In this document: positions 26,704 through 33,154 of the stretch, piece after piece
Position numbering within the stretch: position 1 is the first letter of the stretch
Layout of the letters: each line of letters starts with the position of its first letter
Origin: Patescibacteria group bacterium
GTDB lineage: Bacteria; Patescibacteriota; Patescibacteriia; Buchananbacterales; SURF-54
Direction: 5' to 3'
Assembly (NCBI GenBank): GCA_018818885.1
Contig: JAHIRB010000025.1
Coordinates: 1 to 38,774, forward strand
Length of the DNA: 38,774 bases
The notes under the pieces: model-generated
Databases searched by the model: none
What the model was told of the DNA's origin: nothing
What the model saw: the letters and a program-made list of their open reading frames with translations, nothing else
Program-made: the position numbers and the translations under genes

Positions 26704-27300
26704 ATGAAACTAATTTTTTCTACTAAAAACGAGGGTAAGATCAAAGAAGTAATGCCGTTGCTTGCTGATTTAAAGCTAGAAATTTTAAGTGCTCAAGAAG
26801 CTGGTTATGACAAACCAATTATTGAAGAAGGATCTAGCTTTGAAGAAAATGCTTACCAAAAAGCCATGCCAGTGGCGCAAGAACTTGGCGAACTTACATT
26901 TGCAGAAGATGCCGGTTTTTGTATAGAATCCTTAAACGGAGCACCAGGAATTTATTCTGCACGCTGGGCAGGGGTTGATGCAACAGACGAAGAGATTGTA
27001 AAACACACCCTTAGCCAAGTTGGTGATATGAGTTTAGAAACAAAACGCGCGTGGTTTGAATGCGCAGTTTGTTTAACATCAGAAGATGGCGAATACTGGA
27101 CTTTTACCGGCAAAGTTAATGGCATAGTTGCTAAAAAACCTAGAGGACAAAACAGACCTGGACTTCCTTATGATGTTATTTTTATTCCAGAAGGTTTCAG
27201 CAAAACTTATGCAGAGATGACTGATGAGGAAAAAAATAAAATCAGCCACAGAAAAATTGCTTATGACAAACTTAAAAAATTCTTAAAGAAGAATTTATGA
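26704..27300 (+). CDS. rdgB: Non-canonical purine NTP pyrophosphatase (RdgB/HAM1)
   Basis: Hydrolyses dITP, XTP and related damaged nucleotides to monophosphates. 198 residues, normal length. Motifs: STKNEGKIKE at residues 6-15, FAEDAGF (catalytic acidic residues E68 and D69), PGIYSARWAG, PYDVIFIPEG, and the terminal ISHRKIAYDKL. The stop codon overlaps the next gene start (ATGA), so the two are coupled. Confidence 0.95.
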   Translation: MKLIFSTKNEGKIKEVMPLLADLKLEILSAQEAGYDKPIIEEGSSFEENAYQKAMPVAQELGELTFAEDAGFCIESLNGAPGIYSARWAGVDATDEEIVKHTLSQVGDMSLETKRAWFECAVCLTSEDGEYWTFTGKVNGIVAKKPRGQNRPGLPYDVIFIPEGFSKTYAEMTDEEKNKISHRKIAYDKLKKFLKKNL

Positions 27301-27989
27301 GCATAAAAAAGAAAGTAGCTATCTTTGATATTGACGGAACGATTTTTAGATCAAGCTTGATGATAGAACTTGTTAACGAATTCATCAAAGAAGGTATTTT
27401 TCCAAAATCAGCTGAAAAAGAATACAGAAAATCATACAAAAGATGGCTAGACAGAACTGACGATTATGATAAATACCTTCAAGATATTGTTGCAACTTTT
27501 GAAAAAAATATTGTTGGTGTAAAATATTCTGATTTTGTCAAAGCCAGCAAAAAAGTAACTGGAATAAAAAAAGATCGGGTTTACCGATATACCAGAGAAC
27601 TGATCAAAAATTTAACAAAACAAAACTACTATCTTTTAGCAATTTCAAATTCTCCCAAAGAGATGGTAGAAAATTTTGCTAAAAAATTAGGTTTTGATAA
27701 AATCTACGGTCGAGTATACGAACTAGATAGCAAAAAAAGGTTTAATGGCAAGATCAAACACTTGGATATAATTTCTGATAAAGCCAAAGTTTACGAACGC
27801 GCTGCTAAAAGAGAAGGTTTAACATTAAAAGGTTCTGTAGGAGTTGGTGACACAGAAACAGACATTGCCTTTTTAAAATTAGTTGAAAATCCAATTTGTC
27901 TTAACCCAAACTTAATATTATATAGATATGCTAAAAGAAAAGGTTGGAAAATAATTGTTGAACGAAAAGACGTAATTTATAAAATTTAA
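27297..27989 (+). CDS. HAD-IB family phosphatase (SerB-like)
   Basis: 230 residues. HAD motif I is FDIDGTIF with nucleophile D11 and acid/base D13, motif II is AISNSPKEM, and motif IV is GVGDTETDIAFL. A helical cap occupies residues about 20-90, as in subclass IB (phosphoserine phosphatase-like). The substrate cannot be told from sequence; with rdgB overlapping upstream, nucleotide clean-up is possible. Confidence 0.88.
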   Translation: MSIKKKVAIFDIDGTIFRSSLMIELVNEFIKEGIFPKSAEKEYRKSYKRWLDRTDDYDKYLQDIVATFEKNIVGVKYSDFVKASKKVTGIKKDRVYRYTRELIKNLTKQNYYLLAISNSPKEMVENFAKKLGFDKIYGRVYELDSKKRFNGKIKHLDIISDKAKVYERAAKREGLTLKGSVGVGDTETDIAFLKLVENPICLNPNLILYRYAKRKGWKIIVERKDVIYKI

Positions 27990-27993
27990 AGAA

Positions 27994-28028
27994 TAAAAAA
28001 AGGCTGCACCACATAATGCGAAGCAGCC
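27994..28028 (-). terminator. Terminator of the zinc-ribbon gene
   Basis: GGCTGC (28002-28007 complement) and GCAGCC arms, followed on the minus strand by a run of seven T. It lies just after the 58-aa gene. Confidence 0.85.
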
Positions 28029-28045
28029 ACAATGTCACGTTTGTT

Positions 28046-28222
28046 CTATTCTATTTTCTGTGTCCTTGCAACTGATCTTTTGCATTCAAGACAATGCTTA
28101 AATGCTTGAGTAAGTCCTTGAGGAAAAATTTTTCTAAATTCTTCAACTGTCATTTTCAACTCTGTTGGTTGTTCTACTTTCCAACCGCAAACTGTGCAGT
28201 AATATGTATCTGTATAAATCAT
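28046..28222 (-). CDS. Small zinc-ribbon protein, unknown function
   Basis: 58 residues. Two cysteine pairs, CTVC near residue 8 and CLEC near 45, suggest a zinc ribbon. I start at the ATG at 28222 because a strong GGAGGGG lies five bases before it; an in-frame TTG nine codons upstream would place the binding site inside the gene. It has its own promoter (28253-28282) and terminator, the same signal style as the small genes at 29.4-34 kb. Confidence 0.75.
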   Translation of the reverse strand: MIYTDTYYCTVCGWKVEQPTELKMTVEEFRKIFPQGLTQAFKHCLECKRSVARTQKIE

Positions 28223-28252
28223 GGCACCCCTCCGTTTATAACGTGACAATTT

Positions 28253-28282
28253 ATCATAGCTTTATTTTTTAACATTTGTCAA
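28253..28282 (-). promoter_or_regulatory. Promoter of the zinc-ribbon gene
   Basis: TTGACA (complement of 28277-28282), 18-base spacer, TATGAT (complement of 28253-28258). It abuts the start of truB on the other strand. Confidence 0.75.
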
Positions 28283-28283
28283 T

Positions 28284-28931
28284 ATGTCACAAATTATATC
28301 CATCTACAAACCTAAAGGCCCAACTTCTAATGATGTTGTTAAAATTCTAAAAAAATATTTCAACGAAAAAAAAGTTGGCCATGCTGGTACACTCGATCCC
28401 CTTGCTAGAGGAGTTTTAGTAATTGGTGTGGGACGTGAGGCAACAAAAAAACTTGGTGATATTGTAAAAAAAGAAAAAGAATATATCGCAAATATAAAGC
28501 TTGGACAAAACAGCACAACAGACGACGAAGAAGGAGAAAAGACACAAATCAAAATAAAACATAAACCAACAACTGACGAAATTAAATCCATATTGACGAA
28601 ATTTGAAGGCAAAATAAAACAAACACCACCAATTTATTCGGCAATTAAGGTAAAAGGGCAAGAAGCTTATAAGCTAGCTCGCAAGGGAATGCAAGTTGAG
28701 CTAAAACCCCGTATTGTTGAAATAAAGCAAATCAAATTACTCAAATATGCTTGGCCTAATTTAGAAATTAAGGTTACTTGTGGGCCAGGAACGTATATAA
28801 GATCATTAGCTCGTGATATTGGAAAAGAGCTTAATACTGGTGGTTATCTTACTGAACTAGAACGTACAAGGGTTGGACAGTTTAGGAAAGAGCAAGCGGA
28901 AAGTATCTCAAAATTTAAACGTAATTGTTAA
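28284..28931 (+). CDS. truB: tRNA pseudouridine(55) synthase TruB
   Basis: Makes pseudouridine 55 in the T-loop of tRNAs. 215 residues. The catalytic motif GHAGTLDPLARGVL contains D38. IYSAIKVKGQEAYKLARKG and GPGTYIRSLARDIG are the other conserved blocks. The C-terminal PUA-type domain of longer homologues is missing, as usual for short versions. Confidence 0.95.
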   Translation: MSQIISIYKPKGPTSNDVVKILKKYFNEKKVGHAGTLDPLARGVLVIGVGREATKKLGDIVKKEKEYIANIKLGQNSTTDDEEGEKTQIKIKHKPTTDEIKSILTKFEGKIKQTPPIYSAIKVKGQEAYKLARKGMQVELKPRIVEIKQIKLLKYAWPNLEIKVTCGPGTYIRSLARDIGKELNTGGYLTELERTRVGQFRKEQAESISKFKRNC

Positions 28932-29069
28932 TACGTTAATACTGTTAATATGAATCCTTATCAACCGTATCACAGTATTAACCGTATCAACATCAATTTC
29001 CACCACTTCTAACTAACAAAAAACCAGTCAGCTATAATAACTAAACTAATCTTAAACTCCCTAACTACA

Positions 29070-29278
29070 GAACTCCACTACATAAATCTGCGATATATTC
29101 TGGCGTTATAAAGCTAGTCATGTAAACAAATCGGTCGTTAAACAAGTTAACGGTGATTCATCTATTTAAGACCGTTGAGGTCTGCAGCCGCAATTCCACG
29201 GAATTGTGGCAATATAAGGCCTCTACAGCAAAATGTTGTCCCAGAATTAGCACAGATTAAAAGTTCGTAGTGAAGCTC
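29070..29278 (-). ncRNA. Structured non-coding RNA of unknown class (6S-like closing stem)
   Basis: The ends of this stretch pair: GAGCTTCACTAC at the 5' end (29278-29267) with GTAGTGGAGTTC at the 3' end (29081-29070), 12 bp with two G-T pairs. Further in, AATCTG/CAGATT (6 bp) and ATTCTGG/CCAGAAT (7 bp) continue the stem. The centre has a hairpin with CAATTCC/GGAATTG and a second domain closed by CGGTC/GACCG. An extended -10 box (TGATATAAT, core at 29285-29290) lies seven bases before the 5' end of the stem. The length (about 209 nt) and long closing stem recall 6S RNA, but the centre is branched, so I do not assign it. No ORF is present. Confidence 0.5.
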
Positions 29279-29284
29279 AACTTT

Positions 29285-29309
29285 ATTATATCATAAATTT
29301 GGACGTCAA
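29285..29309 (-). promoter_or_regulatory. Promoter of the structured RNA
   Basis: Extended -10 TGATATAAT (core 29285-29290). A TTGACG (29304-29309) lies upstream, but only 13 bases away, so the extended -10 box probably does most of the work. Confidence 0.5.
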
Positions 29310-29314
29310 GAAAG

Positions 29315-29350
29315 AAAAAAGCGCCAGATCCCTTTCTTGAAATCTGGCGC
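29315..29350 (-). terminator. Terminator of the five-gene small-protein operon
   Basis: GCGCCAGAT (29321-29329) and ATCTGGCGC (29342-29350) form a perfect 9-bp stem, followed on the minus strand by TTTTTTC. It also has GGTTGTTTTT on the plus-strand side and may work in both directions. Confidence 0.88.
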
Positions 29351-29383
29351 GGTTGTTTTTGTTTTCCTTCCATGGAATGACGT

Positions 29384-29569
29384 TTAGAATTTCTTACTTT
29401 TTTTTCTGATCTCTTCAATCTGATCGACATGACCTCCTGCTATTTGCTCTGTTGCTGTTCTGAGCTTTTCAGCTTCTTCAAGAGGCACTCCTCCGGTAAG
29501 CTTGAAGAATTGTGCATTTATTCCTTCTTGTAAACTCCCTAAAAGCCTGTTTCTTTCGCTGTCAGTCAT
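29384..29569 (-). CDS. Small protein of unknown function, fifth gene of the attenuator-controlled operon
   Basis: 61 residues, mainly helical and charged (EAEKLRTATEQIAGGHVDQIEEIRK is the central part; key feature: heptad-like spacing). No family is recognised, and there is no signal peptide or membrane segment. An AGGAGGG binding site precedes the ATG by about eight bases. It is the last gene of an operon headed by an aromatic-codon leader peptide and is followed by a strong terminator. Confidence 0.7.
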   Translation of the reverse strand: MTDSERNRLLGSLQEGINAQFFKLTGGVPLEEAEKLRTATEQIAGGHVDQIEEIRKKSKKF

Positions 29570-29585
29570 ACTGCTCTCCCTCCTA

Positions 29586-29765
29586 CTATATTCTGATGGT
29601 TTCAGACTGCCCTACCGAGGCGCCGCTTGGTTCCATTTCTCGGCTGATTACGACAGTCGTCTTTCCATCATCTCTTCCCAATCTAATGATGATTTTCTCC
29701 ATCAGTTTTTTCATATCGGTATTGCCATTGCCTGTGGTCTCGATTATGATTTTTTCCTTAGCCAT
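29586..29765 (-). CDS. Small protein of unknown function, fourth gene of the operon
   Basis: 59 residues, starting MAKEKIIIETTGNGNTDMKK and ending SVGQSETIRI. Alternating beta-type segments (KIIIET, TTVVISREM) surround one helix (KKLMEKIIIRLG), a small alpha/beta pattern. A GGAGGGAAG binding site lies seven bases before the ATG, which strongly supports translation despite the short length. The next gene starts 16 bases after its stop. Function unknown. Confidence 0.7.
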   Translation of the reverse strand: MAKEKIIIETTGNGNTDMKKLMEKIIIRLGRDDGKTTVVISREMEPSGASVGQSETIRI

Positions 29766-29785
29766 AACTTCTTCCCTCCATTTTC

Positions 29786-30079
29786 CTATGCAGTTATTTC
29801 GGATATGGTTCTTTCGTCTTCATTGCCGTTGTCATCAACAATAACAAGTCGAACTTTCGATGTTCCTTTTGAAAGCGGTTTGTGACAGTTCAGATATGTT
29901 TTTATTTCTTTTCTGAGGCCTTCGAGCGACTGATCTTTGCCGGAAAACACCTGGATATGTCCTTTTGAGATTTCGATCCCACCCAATGCAAGACCGCTTT
30001 TGTATGAAATCTCGTCATGCAATTCTTTAATGGTTGAACCGTCGTTAGCTTCAGTTATCTCAATTTTGATATGGCTCAT
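29786..30079 (-). CDS. Protein of unknown function, third gene of the operon
   Basis: 97 residues. I start at the ATG at 30079 (MSHIKIEITEAND), which overlaps the preceding stop codon (ATGA) and has GGAGGGAAT before it; an upstream in-frame start would ignore this site. The two ends are beta-rich (HIKIEITE; KVRLVIVDDNGNEDE) and the middle has an amphipathic helix (LEGLRKEIKTYLN). The overall layout resembles the 59-aa neighbour, hinting at related beta-grasp-like or ferredoxin-like folds; this is only a pattern impression. Confidence 0.7.
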   Translation of the reverse strand: MSHIKIEITEANDGSTIKELHDEISYKSGLALGGIEISKGHIQVFSGKDQSLEGLRKEIKTYLNCHKPLSKGTSKVRLVIVDDNGNEDERTISEITA

Positions 30080-30387
30080 TCTATTCCCTCCGTTTCTCCC
30101 CATGCTTTGTATATTTCAAGCATCTGCGGAAATTTGGTAGAACATACCTTTGCTACTATCACTACTTCTATACCCTCTGGTATTGCGATCACATTAGACT
30201 CCAGTAGCTCGTGTAGCTCCTCACCGTTATGGGTTCCTAGAAAAATCCATATTGACTTGATTGAAGGTATGTGACTGCTAACAAAATCCACAGTCGCCTC
30301 AACTGGTGTAAACGAATTAAGAAAGTGCTGGGTAAGTCCTAACTGCTGCTCTTCTGTTGCTCCAACAGCTGCTAAAATATTGACCAT
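30076..30387 (-). CDS. Protein of unknown function, second gene of the operon
   Basis: 103 residues with alternating helices and hydrophobic strands (SIKSIWIFLGTH, VIAIPEGIEVVIVAKV), compatible with a small Rossmann-like alpha/beta fold. MVNILAAVGATEEQQ at the start resembles a nucleotide-binding first strand but has no true P-loop. A GAGGGAA binding site lies before the ATG, and its stop overlaps the next start by four bases. No family is recognised. Confidence 0.7.
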   Translation of the reverse strand: MVNILAAVGATEEQQLGLTQHFLNSFTPVEATVDFVSSHIPSIKSIWIFLGTHNGEELHELLESNVIAIPEGIEVVIVAKVCSTKFPQMLEIYKAWGETEGIE

Positions 30388-30432
30388 GATTTTCCCTCGA
30401 TTGTTACAAAATACCTTTGTTCAGTTGAAATA

Positions 30433-30597
30433 CTACTCCCTTTTTTTCTTGTGCTGCTGGGGTAACCCAGGCTCGGATACAAAGTAGACAGAACGCCTAT
30501 TTTTCCTACGGCGCCTTTCTTCAACTTCGTCATCACCAGATCTTTTCCTTTCTTTACTTCCTTGTATTTCTTTTTTTTTCTTCTCTTCCTCTGCCAT
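30433..30597 (-). CDS. Short highly charged protein, first gene of the operon
   Basis: 54 residues, about half Lys, Arg or Glu (MAEEEKKKKEIQGSKERKRS; later VEERRRRKNRRSVYF). It is probably disordered and could bind nucleic acid. A GGAGGGAAA site lies seven bases before the ATG. It is the first structural gene after the aromatic attenuator, with two small hairpins in the leader (30629-30646 and about 30668-30680). No family is recognised. Confidence 0.65.
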   Translation of the reverse strand: MAEEEKKKKEIQGSKERKRSGDDEVEERRRRKNRRSVYFVSEPGLPQQHKKKRE

Positions 30598-30628
30598 GCT
30601 GCTTTCCCTCCATTTGGTTTAAGTTGTA

Positions 30629-30646
30629 AAGAGCTCTTGAGCTCTT
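30629..30646 (-). promoter_or_regulatory. Perfect hairpin in the operon leader
   Basis: AAGAGCTC and GAGCTCTT with a two-base loop, about 30 bases before the ATG of the 54-aa gene. It may affect mRNA stability or translation. Confidence 0.4.
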
Positions 30647-30761
30647 AAAATTAATTGCTCATTTGCACCCATTTGAAATGGACACAATCAAACAATCAAT
30701 AACTATTATCCTTCGACTCTTCAGTCCTATTTAGAGCCGGCAAACTCATGAAAATAAAAAA

Positions 30762-30785
30762 CCGACCCTTTTTACAGAAGATCGG
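30762..30785 (-). terminator. Terminator hairpin of attenuator iv
   Basis: CCGATC/GGTCGG stem with an 11-12-base loop, followed on the minus strand by TTTTTTATTTTC. Confidence 0.8.
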
Positions 30786-30833
30786 ATTCGCTATGGTTAG
30801 TTTTTATTTTATGTATGAATGTATGTAGCAAAA

Positions 30834-30905
30834 CTAACTCACCCGAGCTTCTGGGTCAGTAAAGAAATAAAAACCGAAATACCAGTTGTTTTGCATAATA
30901 TTCAT
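30834..30905 (-). CDS. Aromatic-rich leader peptide (23 aa)
   Basis: The peptide starts MNIMQNN and continues WYFGFYFFTDPEARVS: one Trp, two Tyr and four Phe within eight codons (residues 8-15). This is the composition of known phe, trp and aro leader peptides. Its stop codon lies within antiterminator strand 2. The promoter -10 box ends 11 bases before the ATG, so the mRNA would have a 5' leader of only about four bases. It was found by reading the leader directly. Confidence 0.85.
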   Translation of the reverse strand: MNIMQNNWYFGFYFFTDPEARVS

Positions 30906-30915
30906 ACTTAAGGAT

Positions 30916-30943
30916 ATTTTACACTATTTACATTATTTGTCAA
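30916..30943 (-). promoter_or_regulatory. Promoter of attenuator iv and the small-protein operon
   Basis: TTGACA (complement of 30938-30943), 16-base spacer, TAAAAT (complement of 30916-30921). Confidence 0.78.
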
Positions 30944-30980
30944 GGAGTGTCTGCAGCTAGTAATTTTAGCTAAAAGTGAG

Positions 30981-31012
30981 AACCGCGGAACCTTTTAATG
31001 GGTTCCGCGGTT
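30981..31012. terminator. Strong hairpin downstream of leuA
   Basis: AACCGCGGAACC and GGTTCCGCGGTT form a perfect 12-bp stem with an eight-base loop, 46 bases after the leuA stop. The T-run is weak (CTCACTTTTAG on the minus strand), so it may act as a terminator or an mRNA 3' stabiliser. Confidence 0.7.
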
Positions 31013-31058
31013 TGTGACTACGTGGTTAAACACGCGCTGGGATTTAGAGCTTTCATGC

Positions 31059-32696
31059 CTATTTCGAGTTACCGTTGCCCCGAAGCGAATTAACCAACCA
31101 GCTAATGCAGTTGGCGTAGCCCTGGGCGGTTGCCTGGATAGTATCGACATCAGCATCTCTACCAGAATATATACGATTCTTCTCGTTCACCAGACCGATA
31201 GCTGCATGCAAGTCTGCAATAGCTTCTGCACCCTCGCCTACTTGCACAGGTTGCCATCTCTTAAGTACAATCTCGACTCCTTTCAATTCAGGGAAAATAT
31301 CCTTGGCAGCTTCGAACACAGCCAGCATAACTGCATGGAAAGTACCATTGCCTTTCATTGAGGCGGAAGCTTGTTTCCCTTCAGCTTCAATTATAATCGT
31401 AGCATTAGGTATAGTACCTCTTCCACCAATAGCCTGGCACCGTACTACCTCGATACGAAACGGAGTTTTCTCAACCACATCCTGTGCGAGAGTGATCAAC
31501 TCGTGGTCAGTTACCCTTGCACCGGCTCTGGCGTCTGAAAGCTTGGTCATTTTCTGGTATATTCTGTCGAGTTGTTCGTTCGTAACGTCGAACCCTAATT
31601 GTTCAAGGCGATACCTTAATCCTTTTCTAGAGGAGCTTTGGTTCAATACGACTTCGACACCAGTATGGCCAAACATGTCTGGCTTCCAACTGTAGTAAGG
31701 ACTTGCCTGCTCTTGTTTAGCTGCTCCAGCCTCAACACCCTGATGCATACCAGAGCTCACCACGATATTTTGAATACCTGCAACCACGTGATGCCTTGGA
31801 ACTTGCATCCCAAGTGCAGTAGCAACGAAATTGACTATTTCTACAGTCATTGATGCATCAAGGCAAACTGCATAGTTAGCAAACACATCACGTCGTGTAA
31901 ACAAGCTAAGTAATATAGCCTCGAACTTGGTCATACCACTACGCTCACCTAAACCGAAGAAGGTACCTTCGATTATTGTTGCGCCGTTGCGTATTGCACA
32001 GAGCGCATTATGAGTGGAATGATCTGAGTCGTTGTGACAGTGAACCGATACTTGAGCTTTCCCGATATTGGACACGTTATCGAAAATATAGGCGATTCTA
32101 TCACCAAATTCGTTTCCGATACAAAGCCCTGTAGTGTCGGGGATGTTGACAACAGTTGCACCAGCATCGATGACTCCCTTAATAAGTCGACATAGATAAT
32201 CCACGTCACTAGCACGTGCTGCATCCTCAGGCGAGTATTCAATGTGTTTGAAGCCCAACCGTTTGGCATACTTGATGCATTTAACTGCCAAATCGAAAAG
32301 AAAGTTCTGTTTACCTTCCTTAGTATTGCCATATTTTACTGAATTGAACTGTGCCATTACCAACTGGTCACTCACAGGTATAACAATGTGACAAATGTCA
32401 CAACCAGCTTTTTTAACCGCATCGATGTCGATTTCTGCACCGCGCGCCAATCCGGACAACAAAGGTTTATCGCTGACACAGTTTGACTGATCAACAAACT
32501 TACGTATGCGAATACAATTTTTCAACTGCTCGTCGGAACTACCAGGAAAACCAATTTCGATTCTTCTTGTACCGACTCGCATAAGACGGTCCACTAATCC
32601 TTCCTGGTCTTCCACGGACATTCCTCCACCTTCAACTTGCCCGGATTCTCTGAGTGTTACGTCGTTGAATTCAATCATTATCATGTTTTCTTGCAT
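31059..32696 (-). CDS. leuA: 2-isopropylmalate synthase family protein (LeuA-like)
   Basis: Condenses acetyl-CoA with a 2-oxo acid, the first step of leucine synthesis if it is a true LeuA. 545 residues. The HMGL-like TIM barrel has FNDVTLRESGQ (D12 metal ligand, R16 catalytic), HCHND with H219 and H221, and GLGERSGMTKFEA; the linker SSGMHQ follows. The C-terminal part (from about residue 410, IEVVRCQAIGGRG) is the LeuA_dimer regulatory domain, so homocitrate or citramalate synthase activity is also possible. AGGAGA precedes the ATG. A Leu-rich leader peptide attenuator upstream supports a leucine role. No leuB, leuC or leuD is in the window. Its GC content is visibly higher than that of its neighbours. 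Confidence 0.9.
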   Translation of the reverse strand: MQENMIMIEFNDVTLRESGQVEGGGMSVEDQEGLVDRLMRVGTRRIEIGFPGSSDEQLKNCIRIRKFVDQSNCVSDKPLLSGLARGAEIDIDAVKKAGCDICHIVIPVSDQLVMAQFNSVKYGNTKEGKQNFLFDLAVKCIKYAKRLGFKHIEYSPEDAARASDVDYLCRLIKGVIDAGATVVNIPDTTGLCIGNEFGDRIAYIFDNVSNIGKAQVSVHCHNDSDHSTHNALCAIRNGATIIEGTFFGLGERSGMTKFEAILLSLFTRRDVFANYAVCLDASMTVEIVNFVATALGMQVPRHHVVAGIQNIVVSSGMHQGVEAGAAKQEQASPYYSWKPDMFGHTGVEVVLNQSSSRKGLRYRLEQLGFDVTNEQLDRIYQKMTKLSDARAGARVTDHELITLAQDVVEKTPFRIEVVRCQAIGGRGTIPNATIIIEAEGKQASASMKGNGTFHAVMLAVFEAAKDIFPELKGVEIVLKRWQPVQVGEGAEAIADLHAAIGLVNEKNRIYSGRDADVDTIQATAQGYANCISWLVNSLRGNGNSK

Positions 32697-32788
32697 TTCT
32701 ATCTTCTCCTATTCGTTATGTTGGCTTATGAAAGTTTTAACTTTCTTGCTTAGTTCCCCTCCCATGAAAAGAACATAAAATAAAAACT

Positions 32789-32811
32789 GCCCTTCACTAC
32801 TGGCGAAAGGC
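32789..32811 (-). terminator. Terminator hairpin of attenuator iii
   Basis: GCCTTTC and GAAGGGC, 7 bp, nine-base loop, followed by AGTTTTTATTTT on the minus strand. Confidence 0.85.
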
Positions 32812-32840
32812 TAGCTTCTGTTTAATATCTTTATTTAATC

Positions 32841-32930
32841 TTAGACATAAGTAAACCTTCCACCAAAAGGTAGCAACAACAATAATAATGCTTTTAAGTT
32901 CTGATTTAGTTTTAGGCTGAAAGGTTTCAT
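32841..32930 (-). CDS. leuL: Leucine-rich leader peptide (29 aa) of leuA
   Basis: It begins MKPFSLKLNQNLKA, continues with six leucine codons in a row (residues 15-20: TTA TTA TTG TTG TTG CTA) and ends PFGGRFTYV. A run of leucines just before the switching strands is exactly the arrangement of LeuL leaders in enterobacteria. The same PxGG follows the Ile run in leader i, because the RNA strand 2 is conserved there. A TATATT five bases before the ATG may be the -10 box, but no matching -35 is seen; read-through from 33576 is possible. Confidence 0.88.
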   Translation of the reverse strand: MKPFSLKLNQNLKALLLLLLPFGGRFTYV

Positions 32931-33009
32931 TATTTAATATAGTTATAAATTTAGGGTGAGGAGAAAAGAAGCATTGTGCCGCTTTTCCCCTCGAATTCCT
33001 AAGGAACAT

Positions 33010-33150
33010 TGGTGGGTGATTGGGAATCGAACCCGACATCTTTCGGTTGTAACGCATCAGCGAGCTACACATCCTAATCCCCCATGGGGATAAATTAGGT
33101 TGTGTTTCCTGGTTAGAAAATGCGCCGATTGGCCACCTTGGCTATCACCC
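33010..33150 (-). ncRNA. tRNA-like RNA with a large internal insertion
   Basis: The 5' end GGGTGAT (33150-33144) is exactly complementary to ATCACCC (33020-33014), which is followed by ACCA. TAGCCAAGGTGG resembles a tRNA D-arm (GCC/GGC stem) and GGGTTCGATTCCC a T-arm, so the bacterial equivalents of both conserved tRNA boxes are present. GCATT and GATGC can form the anticodon stem. Between them lie about 60 bases with a 14-bp hairpin (CACA-CCTA-ATCCCC against GGGGAT-TAGG-TGTG). The acceptor-plus-T stack is one pair short and the T-stem has one mismatch. It may be an intron-containing or decayed tRNA, or a tRNA mimic. No anticodon can be assigned. Confidence 0.4.
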
Positions 33151-33154
33151 TATG

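Larger units (their letters stand above)
30756..30905 (-). promoter_or_regulatory. Transcription attenuator iv (aromatic amino acids)
   Basis: Four strands are visible on the minus strand. Strand 1 GCAAAAC (30894-30888) pairs with strand 2 GTTTTGC (30834-30828). Strand 2 region GTTAGTTTT (30838-30830) pairs perfectly with strand 3 AAAACTAAC (30804-30796) as antiterminator. Strand 3 AAAAACTAACC pairs with GGTCGGTTTTT (10 of 11 bases), and inside it CCGATC/GGTCGG (30785-30762) makes a compact terminator followed by TTTTTTATTTT. With the leader peptide this is the classical ribosome-controlled attenuator layout. Confidence 0.82.
32782..32930 (-). promoter_or_regulatory. Transcription attenuator iii (leucine) of leuA
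   Basis: On the minus strand strand 1 AAACCTTTCA (32927-32918) pairs with TGGAAGGTTT (32862-32853). Alternatively strand 2 GGTGGAAGG (32864-32856) pairs over all nine bases, with two G-T pairs, with strand 3 CCTTTCGCC (32810-32802). Strand 3 otherwise forms the terminator GCCTTTC/GAAGGGC (32811-32789) followed by AGTTTTTATTTT. The leucine codons sit just before strand 2, as stalling control requires. Confidence 0.88.

Noticed and set aside
32797-33072. A 91-codon minus-strand open frame
   Set aside because: It crosses the tRNA-like 3' end, the leucine leader peptide in another frame and the attenuator terminator; no ribosome binding site and no protein-like composition. The six-leucine frame explains the region better.
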